From JALYYC01 sp963795805 (GTDB taxonomy: Bacteria; Chloroflexota; Dormibacteria; CF-121), in NCBI GenBank assembly GCA_963795805.1, contig CAWCIV010000002.1:124001-188000 (forward strand): DNA of 64,000 bases, given 5' to 3'. Of the stretch, positions 50,316-58,599 are shown piece after piece; positions within the stretch are counted from its first letter, which is position 1, and each line of letters begins with the position of its first letter. The position numbers were made by a program, and so were the translations under genes. Below the pieces are notes generated by a model, which was not told the DNA's origin, ran no database searches, and saw nothing but the letters and a program-made list of their open reading frames with translations.

Positions 50316-51677
50316 CTAGCCGGCCGTGACGACGACCGGCGACTGATCGGAGGCCCCGGTGATCTGGGCGTTGCTGCTGTTCCCCGACACGACGTTCGGA
50401 TGCGGACCAAGCGTGGCGCCGGCCAGCTTGACGGTGAACGTGATCACCAGGCTGGCGCCGTTGAATCCTCCGGCCGGGATCGTGAACGGTCCCCACTGTG
50501 GCGTGGGGCTGCCGGCATGTGGCTGAAGCCTCGATGTGGTCCCGCGGCCGTTGATCGCGATCGCATTCGTCGACTGGAAGGTGAAGCCCTGGGGCAGCGT
50601 GTCGGTGACGGTGACCGCCTGGGCGGCGTCATTGCTGGTGTTTTCGACCGTGACGACATAGGTGACGGTGCCGTTCTGGGTCGCGAATGGCCCGCTCGGC
50701 GCCACCGTCATGGTGATCGGGATGGTGGTGCCCTTCCCCACCGCCACCGGGGCGCTGTTCCCGATCGTTTGTGCGGGAATCTCGTTGGTTCCCGTGACCG
50801 CACTGGTCAGGCTGTAGAGCCCGGGTTTGACGGCGGGGAGCACGCGGGCCTGGAATGTCAGGCGCAGGAGGCCGGGCGCCCCGTTGGCCGCGCCGGGCAC
50901 ATCCCAGGAGGCCCATACCGGTAAGAGGCTGCCCGACGGCGGATCCACCGCCTGAATCCGCGAGCTATTGCCCTCGTAGCCGGAAGTCGCCTGGTAAAGG
51001 AAGCCGGGTGGCAGGCTCACCGAGACCGCCACGCCTTTGGCGGTGGCCGAGCCGGTATTCGCAACCGAGACGACGTAGGTGGCCATCGCGCCGGTGAGCA
51101 CCTGGGCGGTGGTGGCTGCCGTGGTCAGGCTGAGGGCAGGCCGTGGCTCGACCACAACCGCGACCGGGTTCCCCTGGTCGAGCTCGACCGGGCTCGAGGT
51201 CGCGATGCTGACGCGGTTGCGATAGTCGCCGGGACTGGTCGCCACCTGCACCTTGAAGCTCAACACGAGCGCGCTCACCGTGGTCCCGTTGCCGGCGGGA
51301 ATGGTCCAGGTCCCCCACAGGGGATTTCCTTTGGGCCCGGGCTCAGTGAGGGACGTGCGAATGGCGTTACCGCCCAGCGTGGTGAATTCGTAATAGTGAA
51401 ACCCCGCGGGGAGCACGTCGGTCACCGTCAAGCCGCGCGCCGGCCCGCTGCCGATGTTTCGGATCGAGATCGTGATGCCGGCGAACGCCCCGGGGGCCAG
51501 GTGCCCTTTGTGGTCAGGACCGCTCGCGACGTCGGTGCTTTGCGTGATCGTCAGCCGCGAGCTCGCGGCTGGCCCGCAGCCCGCGAGCGGCGTGGCGAGC
51601 AGGAGGGCGGCCAGGGCGACGATCAGCGTCGCGCGGCGTCCGCGTCCGGGGGTCTCTGGCGTCCTGCTGTCCTTCAT
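50316..51677 (-). CDS. DUF11-repeat lipoprotein
   Basis: 453 residues from ATG 51677. The signal peptide ends in a lipobox (LATPLAGCG). Three DUF11-type Ig repeats of ~120 residues follow, each with a VTDVLPAGFHY-like strand: GLTVTDVLPAGFHYYEFTT, GVAVSVSLPPGFLYQATSG and AVTVTDTLPQGFTFQSTNA, each preceded by an N-I/T-G/S motif (IRNIGSG, VANTGSA, VENTSND). It is a cell-surface adhesin-like or structural protein. A longer open frame to 51935 would run over maf. Function unknown. Confidence 0.85.
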   Translation of the reverse strand: MKDSRTPETPGRGRRATLIVALAALLLATPLAGCGPAASSRLTITQSTDVASGPDHKGHLAPGAFAGITISIRNIGSGPARGLTVTDVLPAGFHYYEFTTLGGNAIRTSLTEPGPKGNPLWGTWTIPAGNGTTVSALVLSFKVQVATSPGDYRNRVSIATSSPVELDQGNPVAVVVEPRPALSLTTAATTAQVLTGAMATYVVSVANTGSATAKGVAVSVSLPPGFLYQATSGYEGNSSRIQAVDPPSGSLLPVWASWDVPGAANGAPGLLRLTFQARVLPAVKPGLYSLTSAVTGTNEIPAQTIGNSAPVAVGKGTTIPITMTVAPSGPFATQNGTVTYVVTVENTSNDAAQAVTVTDTLPQGFTFQSTNAIAINGRGTTSRLQPHAGSPTPQWGPFTIPAGGFNGASLVITFTVKLAGATLGPHPNVVSGNSSNAQITGASDQSPVVVTAG

Positions 51678-52296
51678 CCGAGTTGTTTGCCGGAATCGTG
51701 ATGCCGCACTCCTGCAGCAAGCGCTCGACGAGGTGCATCGGCATTCCGACGACATTGTCGTAGGGCCCGCGAACCGCAGCGACGAGCCGCTGACCTTCGC
51801 CCTGTATAGCGTAGGCACCCGCTTTATCCTGCGCCTCGCCGCGGCGCACGTAGGCGCGAATCGCGCTCGGTGAAAGGTCACGCATAGTGACGCTCGTTCG
51901 TGAGAATCCGTGCCGGGCGCGATGGCGACGACCATCGATCACGGTGACCGCTGTGTACACCAGGTGGGTGCGGCCGGAGAGCGCGCGGAGCACGGCGCGG
52001 CCCTCCGCCGGGCTCTGCGGCTTGCCGTAGGTCCGCCCCCCGAGCGCGACGACCGTGTCGGCGCCGATGACCACCGCCTCCGGAAATCGCATGGCGACGG
52101 CCTGAGCTTTCGCGAAGGCGGCCCAGCGAGCGACACCGAGAGGGGCTAGCGGGCGAGGCGGTCGCTCATCGATGCCAGGCGGCACGACGCCGAAGTGCAG
52201 GCCGGCGGCGGTCAGCAGCTCGATGCGGCGCGGCGACGACGAGGCGAGGATGAGCGGCGCCCGGCGACCCGAAGTCCGGCGGGCCGTCTCAAACAC
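51514..52296 (-). CDS. Maf-family nucleoside triphosphate pyrophosphatase
   Basis: The Maf domain is clear: PLILASSSPRRIELLTAAGL, GADTVVALGGRTYGKPQSPA, SGRTHLVYTAVTVID, RAYVRRGEAQDKAGAYAIQG and YDNVVGMPMHLVERLLQECG. These enzymes hydrolyse non-canonical dTTP/UTP or methylated nucleotides and guard against misincorporation. GTG 52296 overlaps the stop of the antiporter-like gene. The conserved part ends near 51690; the frame then continues ~60 residues over the DUF11 gene in an Arg-rich low-quality stretch. The real stop is probably earlier and masked by an indel. Confidence 0.88.
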   Translation of the reverse strand: MFETARRTSGRRAPLILASSSPRRIELLTAAGLHFGVVPPGIDERPPRPLAPLGVARWAAFAKAQAVAMRFPEAVVIGADTVVALGGRTYGKPQSPAEGRAVLRALSGRTHLVYTAVTVIDGRRHRARHGFSRTSVTMRDLSPSAIRAYVRRGEAQDKAGAYAIQGEGQRLVAAVRGPYDNVVGMPMHLVERLLQECGITIPANNSDEGQQDARDPRTRTPRDADRRPGRPPARHAARGLRASRELAADDHAKHRRRERS

Positions 52297-53860
52297 GCAA
52301 GATGCGCAGCAACAGGGCGGGGGCGATGCCGCAGGCGAGCGCCACCGCCGGTGCCACGAGGGCGCGGACGGATGGCCGTGGTCTCGCCTCCGCGAAGGCA
52401 ACCGGCTCGATCACCGGACCGAGCTTGACGGCGATCAGCAGGGCGGCGCCGAGGAGTCCCCAGCTCAGCGAGGTCTGGAGCGCGGCGATCACGGCCAGCG
52501 TGACCCCGGCAAACCGGACGGTGGGCGGCCAGCCCGACGTGCTGAGATCGACGAACCATCGCATGGAGTGCGAGCGGTCGAGTGCGCCGAACGCCGCGGG
52601 TCCCTGTCGGACGAGCGCCAGGTCAACCAGCAGCAAGAGTGCGGCCAGCGAGCCGAGGCCGAGTGGATCATGAGCCCCCATCGCGACCAGGAGGAGGCCG
52701 AGCGTGACCTGCTCATCAAACCGTGAGCCGGCTGCCGCCGGGTCACGCCTGGCGAGCAACGCCCGGACAACCAGCAAGGCGGCTCCCGCCGCCGCCACCC
52801 ATTGAAAGCGCCCCATCAGCGCCGCGTTCGCCTTCACCGTGTCCTCGACGATCAGCAGGGCCGCCGTCGCCAGCACCAGCAGGGACCCGCGGCCGGAAAA
52901 ACCAACCGCGATCAGGACCAGGGCGGCGGCCAGGCCAACGATTTGTGCGCGAGGACTCCAGGGCTGCGTCGTGAGCAGCGCGAACAGCGTGCTCGAGGCA
53001 AGAGCGAGGAGCGCCAGCCAGGCCGCCCGCAGCGCGCGGGTGTCGGCATCGACCTGGCCGGCGACCACCGCGGCGAGCGCGGCCCAGCGCAGGCTCGGCG
53101 CGGCCGCCAGCACGGCAACCAGGGCCGGGAGCACCAGCCAGCCGCGCGCCTGGGGGGCCGCGAGCGCGCCAATGACGAGCAGCAGGGCGGCCGCCGGGAG
53201 CGCTGGGCCGTCCAGCGAGAATGTCAAATCCCTGAAGCCGGGATGCGGCAGGGTCCCGACCAGGAGGGCGACAGCCACGAGCGCCGCACCCGCCGGCAGC
53301 AAGATCGCAGCCGCGATCCCATGACTGCGCGGCGGGAGGTCGAAGCGGGCGGCGATCGCCGGAACCAGCGCCATCAAACCGGACGCCGCGGCGGTGAAGG
53401 CGCCGGCAGGCGACGCGGCGATCAGCAGGGCCGCACCGGCACTGACGAGCAGGACCTGCCCCTCGGTCCGCTCGCGCGCATCGACCGGACTGACCAACCA
53501 GGCCGCGCCGATCGCGCCGAGTAACCAGGGCACCACGGTGAGCAGCCCGGGATTTTCCCCGATGGGGAACTTGGTGGCGACAAAGACCGCCACCAGACCG
53601 GCCGTTGTCAGCGTGATCGCCCGACGGGTCAGCGCTTCGAAGCTCAGCCGGCCCGCCGGTTGCCCGCGCGAGACGAGCAGCGTCGCCAGCAACGGGCCGA
53701 TCAGCCAGCTCGCACTGACCCCGGCATCCGTTACCAGGGCCAGCGACCCCGCCGTCGCGAGCAACAGCGCTACGGTCGCGGCAACTCGCGGCCAGCCGTC
53801 TCGCAGGTAGGCAACGACCGTCCCGACCAGAAAAACGGCGATCGGCACGGCGACGATCAT
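52289..53860 (-). CDS. Polytopic membrane protein, complex I/Mrp antiporter-like (second of pair)
   Basis: 523 residues, about fifteen hydrophobic helices, start ATG 53860 overlapping the upstream stop (ATGA). Near the C-terminus LSTSGWPPTVRFAGVTLAVI resembles the LAGLPPTAGFxGK stretch of NuoL/M/N and MrpA/D proteins. Lys and His expected in transmembrane helices are scarce; a few charged residues sit in membrane regions (HGIAAAILLP, DTVKANAALMGRFQ). The best guess is a divergent proton-conducting subunit homologue. No complex I or hydrogenase genes are adjacent. Confidence 0.55.
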   Translation of the reverse strand: MIVAVPIAVFLVGTVVAYLRDGWPRVAATVALLLATAGSLALVTDAGVSASWLIGPLLATLLVSRGQPAGRLSFEALTRRAITLTTAGLVAVFVATKFPIGENPGLLTVVPWLLGAIGAAWLVSPVDARERTEGQVLLVSAGAALLIAASPAGAFTAAASGLMALVPAIAARFDLPPRSHGIAAAILLPAGAALVAVALLVGTLPHPGFRDLTFSLDGPALPAAALLLVIGALAAPQARGWLVLPALVAVLAAAPSLRWAALAAVVAGQVDADTRALRAAWLALLALASSTLFALLTTQPWSPRAQIVGLAAALVLIAVGFSGRGSLLVLATAALLIVEDTVKANAALMGRFQWVAAAGAALLVVRALLARRDPAAAGSRFDEQVTLGLLLVAMGAHDPLGLGSLAALLLLVDLALVRQGPAAFGALDRSHSMRWFVDLSTSGWPPTVRFAGVTLAVIAALQTSLSWGLLGAALLIAVKLGPVIEPVAFAEARPRPSVRALVAPAVALACGIAPALLLRILRV

Positions 53861-55410
53861 GGACGCAGAATGGCGAATAGAACGACGGCGATGAACCCCG
53901 ACCAGGCCGTTCGCGTGGCCCATCGCGTGGAGAAGGTCGGTGCGTTGACGCCGCGAAGCCGAGCCAGGGCCAGTCGGGGCACCGGCCCCTGCCGTGGCGT
54001 CCGCATGCGACCGGTAAGGACGACCAGGCCGATCAGGACGGTCATCCCCAGGGTGGCGAGCAGCGCCGGCCAGGTCATCCCCGCCACGCTGAAGCCCGCG
54101 GGGCTGAGCAGGACGGTGCCGCCGGGAATGGCGCGAACCGTCTGCGCCGCGGGAAGCACCAGCGGACCGAGCAGCGAGATCGGAAACGCTGCCAGTAGCA
54201 GCAGCCCGGCCGCCCAGCCGGCCGGGACGTCGATCCATGGGCGGGAGACGGGTTGCAGCCGGGTGAGCGCGGCGACGGCGGTCGCGACGACCACGATCGC
54301 GACCAGGACCAGCGCGACCAGGTGGCCACCGACGCGAAGCCCTGCCACGCCGATCCAGATCGCAATGAACGCTCCGCTCCCAGGAACGATCGCCAGCGAG
54401 ACCAGCATGCCGGCGCCCGCCAGGTGACCGGGTCGCAATCGCAGCGAGCAGAGACCGGCAAGCGGGATCAGCAGGAGCCAGAGCCAGATGCTCGCCACCA
54501 GTAAGAGCGGCGATGGGCTGGCGATCAGGGCGAGCGCCAGGCCGCCCTGGCCGATCAGGAGGGTCCGCGGTGGGAGCGGCGTCGGACGGGCGACGATGAT
54601 CCAGAGCGCGGCCACGGCCGCGATCGTCAGCCCCCCGGCAAAGACGAGCACCTCCAGCGGCCGGCCCGGCAGGCGACCCCCCATGAGCGCGAGCAGCCGG
54701 ACGAGCATATACGCAGCGGGGGCCGCCCATGCCACCGCCGGCTCGAAGGCCACCGGCGCGAGCGACCCGCCGCCGGCCCAGGCCAGCGCAGCCAGGCGAG
54801 TGAGGACGGGCAGGAGCGCGAGCAGAAACGCCGCCGGGCCGAAGGTATCGGAAGGCACCCCGGAAAACGCCGAGGTTCCGACCGATTGGATCGCGCCCGC
54901 GGCGGCGAGCAACAGCCCGATATCCGCGGTGACGATCGCGAGGCGAAGCCGGCGTCGCCGCGGAGCGGACTCATCAAGCGTGCCGCTCCATGCCAGCGTC
55001 AGGACCTGCAGGAGGATGTAGGTGAGCAGCAGGTTTTGCGCCATGATCACGGCCAGGACCGCCACGCTCGTGAGCAGGTAGGAAAGCCACGGGTCCCGCC
55101 GGTCGCCGGGCATCGTCACCCGCGCCAGCATTAAAAGGGCGGCGGTGGTCAATGTGATGGTGGCGAAGGCGAGCGACAGCGCGTCGAGCCGAATTGCCAG
55201 GTCCGCGTATGGAAAGGTGGTCAGATAGGGAACGTCAACGCGTTCACCGGGCGCGAGCCGCAGGAGCTGGATGAGGGTGATCGCGGCCGCGACGACCGCG
55301 CCGGCGACGGCGATCCATCCGTTCGCGCGGCGCCCGCGCCGGATCGAGACGGCGGTGGAGGCCGCGAGCAGGGCAAGAAACGGCAGGAGGGCCTGCGCCC
55401 CCAGCGGCAT
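53857..55410 (-). CDS. Polytopic membrane protein, NuoL/MrpA-like (first of pair)
   Basis: 517 residues with about fourteen helices. The N-terminal third reads as a NuoL/NuoN-type subunit: a helix pair, then LAIRLDALSLAFATITLTTA, DPWLSYLLTSVAVLAVIMAQ and NLLLTYILLQVLTLAWSGTL. In functional antiporter-like subunits the last block carries a conserved Glu (FxxWE); here it is LLQ. A Lys-bearing central helix is also not evident. It could therefore be a non-pumping structural relative. It starts in the gap after the zinc-ribbon gene and overlaps the next membrane gene by ATGA, so the two form a pair. Confidence 0.6.
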   Translation of the reverse strand: MPLGAQALLPFLALLAASTAVSIRRGRRANGWIAVAGAVVAAAITLIQLLRLAPGERVDVPYLTTFPYADLAIRLDALSLAFATITLTTAALLMLARVTMPGDRRDPWLSYLLTSVAVLAVIMAQNLLLTYILLQVLTLAWSGTLDESAPRRRRLRLAIVTADIGLLLAAAGAIQSVGTSAFSGVPSDTFGPAAFLLALLPVLTRLAALAWAGGGSLAPVAFEPAVAWAAPAAYMLVRLLALMGGRLPGRPLEVLVFAGGLTIAAVAALWIIVARPTPLPPRTLLIGQGGLALALIASPSPLLLVASIWLWLLLIPLAGLCSLRLRPGHLAGAGMLVSLAIVPGSGAFIAIWIGVAGLRVGGHLVALVLVAIVVVATAVAALTRLQPVSRPWIDVPAGWAAGLLLLAAFPISLLGPLVLPAAQTVRAIPGGTVLLSPAGFSVAGMTWPALLATLGMTVLIGLVVLTGRMRTPRQGPVPRLALARLRGVNAPTFSTRWATRTAWSGFIAVVLFAILRP

Positions 55411-55444
55411 GGCTAACCCCTAACGCGCGTGCCGGAAGCGCGCC

Positions 55445-55912
55445 TTATCGCGCGATGCGGGGCGTCGCGGCCGGGCCTTGCAGCGGCACTTCCTCGGCGC
55501 AATATGGACAGACGCTCCATCCCAGCTTCAGCTGCTTGTTGCACCGTGGGCAGAGTTTACTGAACTGCGTCTTGCAGTGCGGGCAGAGCACGTATTGCGA
55601 ATCGATCGGTTCGCCGCAGCTGGGACACGGGCGCAGCTCCCGCACCGGACCGCCCGGCTCGGACAGCGCCTGGGTCTCGAGCTCGAGCGCCCGCCGCTCG
55701 GCCATCGTCAGCGGGGGCCGGATGATCATGTAGATGAAGAGGCCAAAGATCGGCAAGAGCAGGGAGAGGCCGGTCGCGAAGACGTGAAAGGCGACGCTGT
55801 TGGAACGCTCGCGCGCATCGCGGAAGGCCCAGTAGGAAAGACTCAGCCAGAAGGCCAGCAGGTAGAAGACGACGATGTAGAGGAGCGGTCGCAGCGGCTT
55901 CAGATCAGGCAA
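55445..55912 (-). CDS. Double zinc-ribbon membrane protein
   Basis: 155 residues from TTG 55912, supported by GAGGAGG six bases upstream. Two membrane helices (LLYIVVFYLLAFWLSLSYWA and VAFHVFATGLSLLLPIFGLF, IYMII) are followed by a cytoplasmic double zinc ribbon with CPSCG/CPHC and CPRC/CPYC pairs, eight Cys in all. These domains usually bind zinc and mediate protein or nucleic-acid contacts. The gene lies between valS and the antiporter-like pair. Function unknown. Confidence 0.8.
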   Translation of the reverse strand: MPDLKPLRPLLYIVVFYLLAFWLSLSYWAFRDARERSNSVAFHVFATGLSLLLPIFGLFIYMIIRPPLTMAERRALELETQALSEPGGPVRELRPCPSCGEPIDSQYVLCPHCKTQFSKLCPRCNKQLKLGWSVCPYCAEEVPLQGPAATPRIAR

Positions 55913-55954
55913 ATTGCCTCCTCACGTTCCAGATTAACTGCCGATTACCTTACC

Positions 55955-58554
55955 CTATCCGGGCGTTTCGCCCAAGAGCTTCTGAAGCCGCTCGGCGGCC
56001 TCCTTGGCCTGGGCCAGGCGGACTCGTTCGCGGTCAACGACCGAGGCCGGCGCCCGCCCGGTAAAGTCCGGATTTCGCAGCTTCCCCTCGATTAACTCGA
56101 TCTCGTCCCGTTTCTTTCGCAATTCGGCACCCAGCCGTTTCGCCTCGAGCCCCCGGTCCGCCGGCAGGCCGAGGGTGACGGTGGTATCACCGACGACCAC
56201 CGTCCGCCGCGGCGCGTCGGCTGGAAGCGTCCCGTTGAGATCGAGTTGAGCCAGCGTGGCGAGGTACTGGCGTCCCACCGGATCCGCCAGCAAGGAGCGG
56301 TTCGATTGGATCTGGGCGGGCTGACGCCGCATCGCCGGGTCGGCAGCGTGCCGGACACTGCGGACCGCCCGGACCACGTCGAGCAGATGGGCCATTTCGT
56401 CCAGCAGCACGCGATCCTCCAGGCGCTCGTCCACGAGCGGCCATGGAGCCAGGACGATCGTCTCGCCCACGTGAGGGATTCGCTGCCAGAGCTCCTCGGT
56501 CACAAACGGCATGATCGGGTGCAGCAGGCGAAGCGTCGTCTCGAGGACATGGATCGCGACGGCGCGGGCGGTGGTCGCCGATGCCGTGCCCGCCTGCAGG
56601 CGCGGCTTGATCAGTTCGAGGTAATCGTCGGCAAACTCGTGCCAGGCGAACTCGTAGAGGCCGTCGATTGCGGGACCGAATTCAAATCGGCTGAACGACT
56701 CGCTGACGAGCCGGGTCACGGCGCTCAGCCGCCCCAGGATCCAGCCGTCCGCCGGCTCGAGGCTGCCCTCAGCAATCGGGATCGGCATGGCGCCTTCGGC
56801 AATCCCGGAGAGCAGCAAGCGCGTCGCATTCCAGAGCTTGTTGGCGAACAGTTGATAGGACTTGATCTTTTCCTCGGAGAACCGGATATCCTGCCCACTC
56901 GTCCCAAAGTAGGCGCACCAGGCCCTCGTCGCATCGGCGCCATAGCGATCGATCATCTGGAGCGGATCGACACCGGTCCCCAGCGATTTGCTCATCCGGC
57001 GCCCGTCCGGGGCCAGCACCGTCCCATGGATGATGACGTCCGAAAACGGCTCCTTGTCCAGGAAATACAGGCTGGTGAAGATCATCCGCGCCACCCAGAG
57101 GTACAGGATGTCGCGCGCCGTATCCAGCACCTGGGTGGGATAGAAGCGGGCGAGGTCCTCCGTCTCCTGTGGCCAGCCGAGTGTCGCAAACGGCCACAGC
57201 GATGAGGAGAACCAGGTGTCGAGGACGTCGGGATCCTGGGTCAGCGTCCGGTCCCCGCATTGCTTCACAGGCCTTCGGCGCCTGCTCGTAGGCGACCGCG
57301 TGACCGTTGGCGCAGGTCCATACCGGGATGCGGTGGCCAAGCCAGAGCTGGCGGGAGATACACCAGTCTCGAATGTTGCGCATCCAGCGGAGGTATTGCT
57401 CCTTCCAGCGGCCCGGATGGAAGCGCACCTCATCCCTCTCGGCGACCGCGATCGCCGGCTCCGCCAGGGGTTTCATCCGGACCCACCACTGGGATGAGAC
57501 CAGCGGCTCGATCACGGCGTTGCAGCGGTCGCAGTGGCCGACCGAGTGGTGGTACGGTTCGACCCGATTGAGCGCGCCTTCGGCTCGCAGCATCTCGACG
57601 ATCCGTTCTCGCGCTTGCGGCACCTTGAGGCCGTCGAGCTCTGAAACCTCCGGGATGTCCATGCGGCCATCCAGGTGCAAGATGTTGCGGACCTCGAGCT
57701 TCTGCCGCTCGCCAATCTCGTAGTCGGTCAGGTCGTGCCCGGGCGTCACCTTGACCGCGCCGGTGCCGAACGCCATGTCGACCGCATCGTCAGCCACGAT
57801 CGGAACCTGTCGATGCACGACAGGGAGCGTCACCATCCTGCCGACGAGGTCGCGGTAGCGGGCATCCTTCGAATTGACGGCGACCCCGGTGTCGCCCACC
57901 ATCGTTTCCGGGCGCGACGTGGCCACCGAGATCACGCCGCCGCCTTCGATCGGGTAGTCGAGGTAATAGAGATGGTCATCCGTCTCGACGAACACGACCT
58001 CCAGGTCCGAGATGGCGCTCTGGTCATCGCGGGCACCAGTTGACGATGCGTGGACCGCGATAGATCAGGCCGGCTTTCCAGAACCGGACGAAGGCGGCAT
58101 TGACCGAGGCCACGTACTCGGGATCCATCGTGAACCGGTTGCGCGACCAGTCGGCGGAAAAACCCAGCCGCCGCATCTGCCGCAGGATGGTGTCGCCGGT
58201 TTTCTGATACCAGTCCGCGACCAGGCGGTCCCAGGCCTCCCGGCCAATCGCCTCCTTCGAGGCGTGTTGTTTCGCCAGTTGCTTCTCGAGTACGTTCTGC
58301 GTCGCGATCGCCGCGTGATCGGTCCCCGGAACCCAGAGCACGCAGTCGCCGAGCATCCGATGCCAACGGACCAGGACGTCCTGCAGGGTGTACATCGCGT
58401 GCCCCATGTGCAGGTCGCCGGTGATATTCGGCGGCGGCATCGAGATCGTGAAGGTCTTCCCGGTGAGACTTTCGCGCGGCTTGAAGTAGCCCGCCTGCTC
58501 CCAGGTTGCATACCACCGCTGCTCGACCGCCCGGGGGTCGTACCGGGTGTCCAT
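55955..58554 (-). CDS. valS: Valyl-tRNA synthetase (two indels)
   Basis: About 865 residues once shifts near 58027 and 57268 are corrected. Class I motifs are PPPNITGDLHMGHAM (HIGH) and RRMSKSLGTGVDPLQMIDRY (KMSKS). The editing domain (ISVATSRPETMVGDTGVAV) and the C-terminal coiled-coil arm (GLEAKRLGAELRKKRDEIEL, VDRERVRLAQAKEAAERLQK) are clear. It charges tRNA-Val and clears Thr-tRNA-Val. ATG 58554 (MDTRYDPRAVEQRW) is preferred to GTG 58563. Only one valS is in the window and it is essential, so the shifts are likely sequencing errors. Confidence 0.92.
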
Positions 58555-58599
58555 CAAGGGCACCAGTTTACGGTTCAGCCGCGCCGGATGCCGTGAAGC

